Assembly (NCBI GenBank): GCA_030589835.1
Contig: JAUUZS010000263.1
Coordinates: 1-6,411 of the forward strand
Direction: 5' to 3'
Source: Cyclobacteriaceae bacterium
Lineage (GTDB): Bacteria; Bacteroidota; Bacteroidia; Cytophagales; Cyclobacteriaceae
DNA length: 6,411 nt
Below, piece after piece: positions 1 to 6,060 of the stretch (positions within the stretch are counted from its first letter, which is position 1; the number at the start of each line of letters is the position of its first letter). The notes under the pieces were generated by a model that ran no database searches, had not been told where the DNA came from, and was given only the letters and a program-made list of their open reading frames with translations. Made by a program: the position numbers and the translations under genes.

Positions 1-41
1 TAGACATCCTGCCAGCTATGAAATATCGATAAGTCAAGAAT

Positions 42-80
42 TTTGCAAGGCTCAAGCAGCTCGGGCTACGTCCTCGCAAA
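42..80 (-). terminator. Weak candidate terminator after the FNR-like gene
   Basis: Positions 42-50 (TTTGCAAGG) and 72-80 (CCTCGCAAA) form a 9-bp inverted repeat with one mismatch and a 21-nt loop. It begins 3 nt after the end of the regulator's stop codon on the minus strand. The stretch following the hairpin on that strand is AT-rich but has no long T run, so efficient intrinsic termination is doubtful. I see no gene in positions 1-82. Confidence 0.25.
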
Positions 81-82
81 CT

Positions 83-805
83 CTAAAAAGTAGTGTTGTT
101 GTTGCCGATCTTCACAAGTTGTCGTATGTCCAGGATACTGATTTTTTTATCTACAAGCCGGAGGATTTTTTCTTTGCTCAATTCAGATAGGATACGGATC
201 GTGGTTTCGGTTGTTATGCCGGCAATCTCCCCAATTTCCCTTCTGGTCAGATTAACTTCAATTGTTTTACCGTCTTTTTCAAATCCGAAATGATTCTTCA
301 AAAGCAACAATGCCTCTGCAACTCTTTCTTTTACTGGTTTTTGTGACAGGTTTATTAATTTCTGTTCAGTTTCCTTTAGGTCTTTCGAAAGCAGCTGGAT
401 GGTGTTTAGGGAAAGATGTTTGCTTTTTTCCAGCGTATCCAGAAAAGCGTTTTTAGAGATGTGGCATACCTCGCAATCGCTAATCGCTGTTGCAGTTGCA
501 TTATAAGGCTCATCATTGAGCAAAGCCCTGTATCCTAATACTTCTCCACGACCTTTAAATTTTACTATTTGCTCCTTTCCTTTTCTGCCTATGGTCGATA
601 TTTTTATTTTCCCGCGGTAAATACAGAATAGTCCCTGGGGATAATTCCCTTCATAATAGATTACTTGTCCTTTTCTAAATATATTTTTTCTTTTATTTTG
701 AGAAATAACTTCCCGCTCAGGCATACTAAGCCCACAAAACAATTTATTAAGTTCTTTGCAATCTGTACAGCTTTGAGTACCTATTTGATTAATTGTGGTA
801 AGCAT
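83..805 (-). CDS. FNR-type Crp/Fnr family transcriptional regulator, probable [4Fe-4S] sensor
   Basis: This 240-residue protein has the full Crp/Fnr layout: a cysteine-bearing N-terminus, a cyclic-nucleotide-binding-like beta-roll (about 40-120), a long dimerisation helix (about 122-155) and a winged helix-turn-helix (about 185-225). Cysteines C13, C16 and C24, plus C114 in the CEVCH motif, align with the four cluster ligands of E. coli FNR (C20, C23, C29, C122), so an oxygen- or NO-labile [4Fe-4S] cluster is likely. The first and last N-terminal cysteines are two residues further apart than in E. coli. The recognition helix reads TTETTIRIL. E200 and R204 match FNR E209 and R213, but FNR Ser212 is replaced by Ile203. 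The gene lies 66 bp downstream of the 155-residue gene on the same strand and may be co-transcribed with it. The family assignment is firm. The cluster and the nitrate regulon role are inferred from cysteine spacing and neighbours. Confidence 0.93.
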   Translation of the reverse strand: MLTTINQIGTQSCTDCKELNKLFCGLSMPEREVISQNKRKNIFRKGQVIYYEGNYPQGLFCIYRGKIKISTIGRKGKEQIVKFKGRGEVLGYRALLNDEPYNATATAISDCEVCHISKNAFLDTLEKSKHLSLNTIQLLSKDLKETEQKLINLSQKPVKERVAEALLLLKNHFGFEKDGKTIEVNLTRREIGEIAGITTETTIRILSELSKEKILRLVDKKISILDIRQLVKIGNNNTTF

Positions 806-871
806 TTTATTAAAATTTCAATGTTATATCTAAATGAGGTTCTTTATAACAAATGCTACAAGTAGCGGCGT

Positions 872-1339
872 TTATGTTGGCAACTCAAATTTTGTCTCCC
901 AATTTTCTTTTGTGGTCGCATTTTCAAGTTCTATTTTAAGATATGAAACATCTCCCTCCTTTTCTAAGTTTCTATTTATTACAATGCTTTCATTCTTGAG
1001 TGCTTTCTCTGTTTCATTTTGAATTGGATCCCCGATACGTGGAAGAAATGGATATAATATGGTAATTCGCTCATCTTCGGTTTTCACCATACCAGTTGCA
1101 GTTTCAAAAATTATTTCTTCAAACTTTTCGCCTACTATTTCGTCGTTCACCTCATCTTTTGCTTTTGGGTTAAGGTGAGATACCCAATTGTAAAATAAAT
1201 CAGTAGACTTTTCTTTTAATTTTGTGTGAATGTAATCCGGAAATGGAGAACGCACATGCTGATGGTCTGAAAACCAGTAACTAAATGTCTGCTCCACCAA
1301 TTCGGTGCTTTCGAAAGTATGTTGATCCAATTCCTTCAT
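872..1339 (-). CDS. Conserved-looking hypothetical protein, 155 aa
   Basis: I do not recognise this protein. It is soluble in appearance, with no signal peptide, no membrane segment and no cysteine. It is rich in Glu and Lys with a net acidic character. The first half (about 1-80) looks mainly helical and holds five histidines (H7, H26, H28, H38, H55). A central hydrophobic strand with an aromatic/proline end lies around 91-101 (ITILYPFLPRIGDP), followed by a helix and two amphipathic strand-like stretches near the C-terminus. Low-complexity sequence is absent and the frame is clean over 468 bp, which supports a real gene. It starts the minus-strand unit and is divergent from the first narK, sharing the 571-bp regulatory region. 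It lies 66 bp upstream of the FNR-like gene, so the pair may form an operon. Its placement suggests a link to the nitrate response or to the regulator, but no function can be assigned. Confidence 0.75.
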   Translation of the reverse strand: MKELDQHTFESTELVEQTFSYWFSDHQHVRSPFPDYIHTKLKEKSTDLFYNWVSHLNPKAKDEVNDEIVGEKFEEIIFETATGMVKTEDERITILYPFLPRIGDPIQNETEKALKNESIVINRNLEKEGDVSYLKIELENATTKENWETKFELPT

Positions 1340-1407
1340 GTGGTTTATTCTTATCGCTTATAATCGTCCTCTAAAATTTGCTTATAAATGATGATTTAAT
1401 AGAAATA

Positions 1408-1421
1408 ATCTGGTGCCAGAT
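1408..1421. promoter_or_regulatory. Perfect palindrome ATCTGG-TG-CCAGAT, candidate operator
   Basis: Six-bp perfect arms surround a 2-bp centre. It is GC-rich against very AT-rich surroundings and sits about 70 bp upstream of the start of the 155-aa gene on the minus strand. Its half-site (ATCTGG) differs from the ATGAT half-sites further right, so a different regulator would be expected. It could equally be a small RNA hairpin in the 5' leader of the minus-strand transcript. Confidence 0.35.
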
Positions 1422-1521
1422 ACTTATTTATTTCAGCAATTAAAAGTTTAATAGAAGATATGAAATACCAGTTTTTAATGCAAATTAGAATCTAATTTAT
1501 TGTAGTGAAATTTTATATTTT

Positions 1522-1535
1522 ATGATTTGGATCAT
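1522..1535. promoter_or_regulatory. FNR-like box 1 (ATGAT-TTGG-ATCAT)
   Basis: This perfect 5-bp inverted repeat with a 4-bp spacer has exactly the geometry of the FNR consensus TTGAT-N4-ATCAA and keeps the TGA core read by the Glu and Arg of the recognition helix. It is centred at 1528.5, about 190 bp upstream of the 155-aa gene start and about 382 bp upstream of the narK1 start, so its position favours the minus-strand unit. The adjacent FNR-type regulator is the obvious candidate binder (inference). Confidence 0.6.
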
Positions 1536-1643
1536 GCGAATTGATATTTAAGTGCCATATCGATAATGGAATTTTAATTTTTAAAAACTGCGAATTCGGA
1601 AAAAGTTCAAATTATCCTAGCCAGGGCCTTATTTCAGGTAAAT

Positions 1644-1657
1644 ATGATCTGTATCAT
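1644..1657. promoter_or_regulatory. FNR-like box 2 (ATGAT-CTGT-ATCAT)
   Basis: The half-sites are the same as in box 1, and symmetry extends one further bp each side (T1643, A1658). It is centred at 1650.5, exactly 122 bp from the centre of box 1. A candidate plus-strand promoter follows at 1678-1709, which would put this box near -65, close to the -61.5 class I activator position. Regulation of the narK genes by the neighbouring FNR-like protein is the simplest reading. Confidence 0.65.
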
Positions 1658-1677
1658 ACGTGCGACTATTTGGCATC

Positions 1678-1709
1678 ATTGAAAGGCAAAGCGGCTCGCA
1701 ATACATTTA
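1678..1709 (+). promoter_or_regulatory. Candidate Bacteroidota promoter downstream of FNR-like box 2
   Basis: ATTG at 1678-1681 could serve as the -33 element and TACATTTA at 1702-1709 as the -7 element (consensus TAnnTTTG, one mismatch), with a 20-bp spacer. The predicted start near 1716 places FNR-like box 2 at about -65. In AT-rich DNA such matches are not rare, so it is supported mainly by its position relative to the box. Confidence 0.3.
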
Positions 1710-1760
1710 TACGGTAAGAATGAGAAGATGAATTTTATCGCAGTCGTCATTTACGTATAG

Positions 1761-1791
1761 TATGTGTTCAAATTCAGGCTAGTTATTTTTG
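1761..1791 (+). promoter_or_regulatory. Candidate Bacteroidota promoter for the narK genes
   Basis: TATTTTTG at 1784-1791 is an exact match to the Bacteroidota -7 element TAnnTTTG. TATG at 1761-1764, 19 bp upstream, fits the -33 element TTTG with one mismatch. Transcription would start near 1797, giving a 5' leader of about 114 nt that begins just before the stem-loop at 1804-1830. FNR-like box 2 would then be at about -147, too far for standard class I or II activation. Confidence 0.4.
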
Positions 1792-1803
1792 AGGGGTGTC
1801 CGT

Positions 1804-1830
1804 ATTATAATTTCTCTTTTCAATTATAAT
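1804..1830 (+). repeat. Perfect 9-bp stem-loop in the likely narK leader
   Basis: ATTATAATT (1804-1812) and AATTATAAT (1822-1830) are perfect inverted repeats around a pyrimidine-rich 9-nt loop, and a U-G pair can extend the stem outward. If transcription starts near 1797 the hairpin sits at the extreme 5' end of the mRNA, where such structures can slow decay. Being all A/T, it is weak and could instead be a protein-binding palindrome. Confidence 0.4.
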
Positions 1831-1910
1831 GACGATCCTTTCGAACATAAAATTTACTCCTCATCGGTATTATTCGAGTACGAAATTTTTACTATAAATT
1901 TTGATGTTTT

Positions 1911-3488
1911 ATGAAATTTACAATGCAAAAACCTGAATTGATTGACTTTAGTCAAGAGCGGATCAGAGTATTACACTGGACTTGGATCGCCTTTTTTATT
2001 ACGTTTTATGTTTGGTTTAATATGGCGCCCATGGCAACAACCATGCTTAGCAATGTGGGATGGCTCACCAAAGAACACATAAAAATACTAGCTATATGTA
2101 ATGTAGCCCTCACCATACCTGCACGGATAGTGGTAGGAACCCTGATTGACAAATATGGAGCAAGAGTGGTCTTCTCAGCCTTAATGGTTATTATGGGAAT
2201 TCCCGCAGTTGTTTTTGCTTTCGGTAATTCTTTCATGCAATTACTTATTTCACGATTAATACTGGGGTCTATAGGAGCAGGATTTGTTGTAGGTATTAAG
2301 ATGGTAGCGCAATGGTTTCCTCCAAAAATGGTCGGTAGGGCTGAAGGATTCTACGCAGGATGGGGAAATTTCGGTTCTGCATTTGCCGCAATGACACTAC
2401 CCTGGGTAGCCATTACCGTTATGGAAGGTTGGTTGGGTCTCGGAGACAATGGTTGGAGGTATGCGATGGCTGTAAATGGATTAGTATCTGTTGTATATGG
2501 GTTTATGTACTACTTTTTGGTTCGGGATGCACCGATGGGCAAAACGATATTAAAATCAAAGAAAGCTGAGCCAATGATGGTAAGCTCTTATGTTGACTTG
2601 TTTCAATACCTTTTATGGTCATTTCCTTTAGTGGGAGCTATGGGAGTTTTGGCATGGAAAATAGGGGGTGTAAAAATGGATGGAGAGCCTATACTTTCAT
2701 CAAATGTACTTTATGGAATCTACGCCATTCTCGCAGTTATTTACATTGCTCATGTCATTAAAGTCTTACAGGTGAACCTGCCATATTTAAAAAAGGGTGT
2801 ACCCGAAGAAGATAAATACTCATGGAACAGTGTGGCCGCACTCAACAGTACCTATTTTGCAAATTTTGGTGCCGAACTGGCAGTTGTTTCTATGCTTCCA
2901 ATGTTTTTTGAGTCGGTTTTTGCAGGCATCACCGGCCCCCAAGGAAATTTGATCATGACCGCAATGTTTGCCGGGATAATAGCTTCTTCTTTTGCCTTTG
3001 TAAACCTGTTTGCCCGTCCTCTCGGAGGTTATATTTCTGATAAAATGGCAAATAGAAAAAGAACTATGCTGATCTATATGGTTGGAATAGCCATTGGTTT
3101 TTTGGGGATGGGATTAATTGGAAAGTATGGACCACTGGATGATACAGGCGTTGCCACCATTGTGCCGGCATTTAACGGAATTTGGTGGTTGGTTGTCGCA
3201 ATTATAATTACGGTAACTGCATCCATATTTGTGCAAGGAGCTGAAGGGGCAACTTTTGCAGTAATACCTTCAATCAATAAGAAAATGACCGGCCAGATTG
3301 CAGGGATGGCGGGCGCTTATGGCAATGTCGGGGCAGTAATATATTTGGTCATTTACTCTATAGTAGATGCAAAGACCTTCTTCTTCATCATTGCAGGAGG
3401 CGCTGCATTGAGCTTTATTTATTGCCTGATTTTCCTTAAAGAGCCTAAGGGGGCATTTTCTGATGACATGGCCTATGAAGATGATTAA
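1911..3488 (+). CDS. NarK1/NNP-type nitrate transporter (MFS), predicted 14 TM helices
   Basis: This is an inner-membrane major facilitator of the nitrate/nitrite porter family, probably importing nitrate, perhaps by proton symport as for other NarK1-type members. The two substrate-binding arginines are visible: R72 in TM2 (IPARIVVG) and R369 in TM8 (FARPLGG), matching E. coli NarK R89 and R305. Glycine-rich nitrate signatures appear in TM5 (about 146-159, GWGNFG) and TM11 (about 461-476, GAYGNVG). The EGATFAVIP motif in TM10 is typical of the NarK1/NrtP branch. At 525 residues it is longer than the roughly 400-460 usual for the family. The surplus is a central insert with two added hydrophobic segments (about 231-249 and 265-286) between TM6 and TM7, making 14 helices. 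No Shine-Dalgarno is seen; a second ATG four codons downstream (1923) is an alternative start. It is followed 136 bp later by the second transporter. Direction and coupling of transport are inferred. Confidence 0.92.
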   Translation: MKFTMQKPELIDFSQERIRVLHWTWIAFFITFYVWFNMAPMATTMLSNVGWLTKEHIKILAICNVALTIPARIVVGTLIDKYGARVVFSALMVIMGIPAVVFAFGNSFMQLLISRLILGSIGAGFVVGIKMVAQWFPPKMVGRAEGFYAGWGNFGSAFAAMTLPWVAITVMEGWLGLGDNGWRYAMAVNGLVSVVYGFMYYFLVRDAPMGKTILKSKKAEPMMVSSYVDLFQYLLWSFPLVGAMGVLAWKIGGVKMDGEPILSSNVLYGIYAILAVIYIAHVIKVLQVNLPYLKKGVPEEDKYSWNSVAALNSTYFANFGAELAVVSMLPMFFESVFAGITGPQGNLIMTAMFAGIIASSFAFVNLFARPLGGYISDKMANRKRTMLIYMVGIAIGFLGMGLIGKYGPLDDTGVATIVPAFNGIWWLVVAIIITVTASIFVQGAEGATFAVIPSINKKMTGQIAGMAGAYGNVGAVIYLVIYSIVDAKTFFFIIAGGAALSFIYCLIFLKEPKGAFSDDMAYEDD

Positions 3489-3624
3489 TTTCACAATATG
3501 AGTCCACTCAGAAAAGTCGATGTCTCTCATTGCGAGGACGCATCTTTTAATTTTCGAAGAGGATTCTAGTATTAATTTTAAAATAGATACAATCAGACTA
3601 ATAGAAACACTTAAACAATAAGTC
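3489..3624 (+). other. narK1-narK2 spacer with two short palindromes
   Basis: This 136-bp spacer has no exact promoter match, so read-through from the first transporter gene is plausible. It holds TGAGT-CC-ACTCA (3499-3510), a perfect 5-bp inverted repeat 11 nt after the stop, and TGCG-AGGA-CGCA (3531-3542), a 4-bp stem followed by TCTTTTAATTTT. Either could be a processing site or a leaky terminator/attenuator that adjusts expression of the two transporters. Neither is strong enough to call as a terminator. Confidence 0.3.
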
Positions 3625-5226
3625 ATGTCCACAAACATAAGTAAATGGAACGTTGAAGATGAATCCTTCTGGGAATCCACCGGAAAGAAAATTGCCACAA
3701 AAAATTTATGGATCTCAATCCCTGCTTTGCTCCTGGCATTTGCAGTTTGGATCATGTGGAGTATTATAGCCACCAAACTAAAAGAGTTCGGTTATAATTT
3801 TGGCATGATCACACCGGATATGAGCCCTGATCAGGTAACCGAGAAGCTCAAGGAGATCAACAGCCTGTATTATTCCCTACCGGCCATTGCAGGTTTGGCA
3901 GGAGCTACCTTAAGAATACCAAACTCATTTCTTATTGGCATTGGAGGAGGACGAAATGTAATATCAATCACTACTGCGCTGTTGTTAATTCCGGCAATAG
4001 GCGTAGGAATGGCATTGGGTGATATCAATACCTCTTACATGACCTTTGCAATCCTTGCGGCATTATCCGGTTTTGGTGGAGGAAATTTTGCCTCTTCAAT
4101 GAGCAACATCAGCTACTTCTTTCCAAAGCGAGTGCAGGGTACGTCGCTAGGGCTAAATGCAGGTATTGGCAATCTGGGAGTTGGAGTGATGCAAAAAACC
4201 ATTCCCTGGATTGTAGGATTTGCTCTTTTTGGCGCGCTTAATAGCGATGGAGTCAAGGTGACTGGCGAGGCTTTTGCAGGCATTCAGAATGCGGGATGGG
4301 TTTGGGTACCTGTATTGTCATTGTCTGCTATTGCAGCATTTATAGGAATGAACAATGTGATCACGGGGACACCAAAATTACCAAATACAATAACAGGAAT
4401 ATCCAAAACTTTGCTTTTAGTGGGTTTGGGTTTTATTTCAGCCGCTATTGGCGCGTATCTTTTGGTAGGTCTGGGTGTAAATATGTGGATAGTTCTACCA
4501 ATTGTGATTATCCTTACTGTGATGCTGATGAAGTATCTAACTCCCGGTGAGATCAAGGAAAATCTGAACAAGCAGTTTGCTATTTTCAAAAACAAACATA
4601 ATTGGGTAATGACCATCATTTACACCATGACTTTTGGATCCTTTATCGGTTTTTCCGCAGCGTTTCCAAAATTATGTCAGGATGTATTTGTTTACTCAGA
4701 TTCTGCCGACCCATCATATATAAATCCAAATGCACCTGATTTTCTGATGTGGGTTTTTATTGGCCCTGTATTAGGCGCCTTGATTCGCCCCCTTGGTGGA
4801 TGGCTTTCTGATAAAATAAATAGTGGCGCCAAAGTGACGGCATTTAGTACGATCGCACAAATCCTTGCCACCTTAGCAGTAGCATATTTTATCCTTCAGG
4901 CAAAAGAGAGTCCAACTCCTGAGCAATATTGGTGGCCTTTCTTTGGTTGTTTTATGATCCTGTTCATGACAACAGGTATTGGAAATGGATCAACTTTCCG
5001 GAGTATCCCTTATATATTTAGCAAAGAACAAGCAGGGCCGGTATTGGGCTGGACCTCAGCAATTGCCGCTTATGGCGCTTTTATTATTCCAAAGGTTTTC
5101 GGACAGCAAATCAAAGCAGGGAATCCAGAATATGCGCTTTATGGTTTTGCCGTGTATTATTTAATATGCCTTTTCCTTAACTGGTGGTTTTATCAGGGGC
5201 CAAAAGCAGAGATTAAAAATCCTTGA
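3625..5226 (+). CDS. NarK2-type (NarK/NarU-like) nitrate/nitrite transporter (MFS), predicted 14 TM helices
   Basis: This second MFS nitrate/nitrite porter belongs to the branch that includes E. coli NarK and NarU, which exchange nitrate and nitrite across the inner membrane. Evidence includes the GGGNFASSMSNISYFFPKR motif (about 151-169), the TM5 nitrate signature GLNAGIGNLGVG (176-187), the TM10 motif GIGNGSTFRSIPYIF (451-465) and the TM11 signature GWTSAIAAYGAF (475-486). The binding arginines are R97 in TM2 (GATLRIP) and R388 in TM8 (ALIRPLGG). At 533 residues it exceeds E. coli NarK (463). Two extra hydrophobic segments (about 258-284 and 287-304) lie between TM6 and TM7, as in the neighbouring transporter, and there are enlarged loops after TM1 and TM7. 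It lies 136 bp after the first transporter and 72 bp before the hemerythrin-like gene. No clear ribosome-binding site is visible. Nitrite export as its main role is likely but inferred. Confidence 0.94.
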   Translation: MSTNISKWNVEDESFWESTGKKIATKNLWISIPALLLAFAVWIMWSIIATKLKEFGYNFGMITPDMSPDQVTEKLKEINSLYYSLPAIAGLAGATLRIPNSFLIGIGGGRNVISITTALLLIPAIGVGMALGDINTSYMTFAILAALSGFGGGNFASSMSNISYFFPKRVQGTSLGLNAGIGNLGVGVMQKTIPWIVGFALFGALNSDGVKVTGEAFAGIQNAGWVWVPVLSLSAIAAFIGMNNVITGTPKLPNTITGISKTLLLVGLGFISAAIGAYLLVGLGVNMWIVLPIVIILTVMLMKYLTPGEIKENLNKQFAIFKNKHNWVMTIIYTMTFGSFIGFSAAFPKLCQDVFVYSDSADPSYINPNAPDFLMWVFIGPVLGALIRPLGGWLSDKINSGAKVTAFSTIAQILATLAVAYFILQAKESPTPEQYWWPFFGCFMILFMTTGIGNGSTFRSIPYIFSKEQAGPVLGWTSAIAAYGAFIIPKVFGQQIKAGNPEYALYGFAVYYLICLFLNWWFYQGPKAEIKNP

Positions 5227-5251
5227 TAAAAGATAATGTTCTTTATATTTA
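5222..5251 (+). promoter_or_regulatory. Weak candidate promoter for the hemerythrin-like gene
   Basis: CTTG (5222-5225, overlapping the end of the preceding gene) and TATATTTA (5244-5251, one mismatch to TAnnTTTG) are separated by 18 bp. Transcription would start near 5258, about 40 nt before the ATG. The spacer is one bp below the usual 19-21, so this is only suggestive. Co-transcription with the transporters is equally possible. Confidence 0.25.
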
Positions 5252-5298
5252 CGGGAAGAGAATTTAATTATTAACTGAGATTAAATCGATACGCAGGG

Positions 5299-6021
5299 AT
5301 GAAATATACTATAATTGATACTGAAACCGGCAAAAGGATTGATGACATTGGTGAAAATAAAAAGAGTGAAACAGATAAAAAGGATCATATTAATAGAATT
5401 GTTGATAAAGGGATAGAGGCAGACGAGGAGTCTTCACCAATGGATCCACCAGAGGCTTATGATATCAACTACGCCATTACCGATGTTGATTTGGAAAGCA
5501 TGTCTGACAGCCTTAAGTCTTTGGTCAATGAGCATAAAGAGGTTATTAGCGAACTGGAAAATTTTGAAGCTTCTTTGATCGCATTTAAAACAGAAGGTTT
5601 TAGAATGACCAAAGAGATCAATGATTCGTTTGCAGCTTTCTTTAGTTTTTTTGACAACGATATCTTAGTACATAATCGTAAGGAAGAAAGACATTTGTTC
5701 CCAATTCTCCATCAACGCTTGATTGAATCTGGAGAGCATAGCAAAGAAGAAATCCCAAAAACATCCATTGACCTGATGGAAGATGATCATGTTAAGTTTA
5801 TTCAGCTTGCTTCACTTACGTTTAACATACTGGGTCTGGCAGTCAGACTCCCTGATAAACACTCACAAATGTTAACCTATGATGTTGCCTATAATACAGG
5901 GATTGAATTGGTAGAACTTCTCAAATTGCATATTTACAGGGAAGATAATATTCTTTTCCCTTTGGCACATAAGCTCCTTACTAAATCTGAGTTTTCCAAA
6001 ATCAAAGAAAGTATGACCTAA
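5299..6021 (+). CDS. Hemerythrin-like (HHE) di-iron protein resembling the YtfE/RIC core
   Basis: The 240-residue protein is probably cytoplasmic. Residues about 70-230 form a four-helix bundle with a complete di-iron ligand set: H79 (NEHK), H125 and E129 (HxxxE), H164 (DDH) and H211 with E215 (HxxxE). The order and spacing closely follow E. coli YtfE/RIC (H84, H129, E133, H160, H204, E208), a protein that reacts with NO and restores damaged iron-sulfur centres. H132 just after the first HxxxE is a possible extra ligand. The N-terminal 68 residues differ: instead of the cysteine-containing ScdA_N domain of RIC there is a charged, acidic, largely disordered-looking segment, and the protein has no cysteine. 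Position beside nitrate/nitrite porters and an FNR-like sensor supports a role in NO or oxygen handling. Oxygen storage or sensing remains possible. The ATG follows GCAGGG by no gap, too close for a normal ribosome-binding site. Confidence 0.88.
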   Translation: MKYTIIDTETGKRIDDIGENKKSETDKKDHINRIVDKGIEADEESSPMDPPEAYDINYAITDVDLESMSDSLKSLVNEHKEVISELENFEASLIAFKTEGFRMTKEINDSFAAFFSFFDNDILVHNRKEERHLFPILHQRLIESGEHSKEEIPKTSIDLMEDDHVKFIQLASLTFNILGLAVRLPDKHSQMLTYDVAYNTGIELVELLKLHIYREDNILFPLAHKLLTKSEFSKIKESMT

Positions 6022-6060
6022 GCAGACTAAGGAATAGGGATTAGGACAAAATGCAGTGAA

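Larger units (their letters stand above)
1340..1910. promoter_or_regulatory. 571-bp divergent intergenic regulatory region
   Basis: I see no credible gene here; starts on the plus strand run into stops within about a dozen codons. The region separates the minus-strand pair (155-aa protein and FNR-like regulator) from the plus-strand narK genes. It is unusually long and AT-rich, and it contains several separate signals listed individually: a palindrome at 1408-1421, two FNR-like boxes at 1522-1535 and 1644-1657, candidate plus-strand promoters at 1678-1709 and 1761-1791, and a stem-loop at 1804-1830. No exact TAnnTTTG element was found for the minus-strand unit. Confidence 0.7.

Noticed and set aside
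1572..1586. Inverted repeat TTTTAA-TTT-TTAAAA in the divergent region.
   Set aside because: It is pure A/T in a very AT-rich stretch and expected by composition; no other support.
69..3540. An 11-bp sequence at 69-79 (CGTCCTCGCAA) recurs in reverse complement at 3530-3540.
   Set aside because: Several 11-bp matches are expected by chance in a window of this size, and the flanks do not match. The second copy resembles the start of dispersed ATTGCGAGGA-type repeats, but the match is too short to call.
3531..3556. Hairpin TGCG-AGGA-CGCA followed by TCTTTTAATTTT as an intrinsic terminator between the two narK genes.
   Set aside because: The stem is only 4 bp and the T-run is interrupted; it is mentioned in the spacer entry but not called as a terminator.
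3270..3776. A 168-codon open frame on the minus strand overlapping the end of one transporter gene and the start of the next.
   Set aside because: It runs antisense to two well-supported NarK genes, and its translation has no recognisable domain; it is a shadow of the opposite strand.
4284..4619. A 111-codon minus-strand frame inside the second transporter gene.
   Set aside because: It lies wholly antisense to a membrane protein gene with clear NarK motifs, and its hydrophobic pattern mirrors the real frame.
5223..5236. Possible FNR box TTGAT-AAAA-GATAA at the end of the second narK gene, before the hemerythrin-like gene.
   Set aside because: Only the left half-site is good; the right half matches ATCAA at two of five bases, so it was not called.
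6019..6032. Imperfect inverted repeat around the stop of the hemerythrin-like gene (CCTAAG near CTAAGG).
   Set aside because: It has a mismatch, a weak stem and no T-run, and lacks the features of a terminator.
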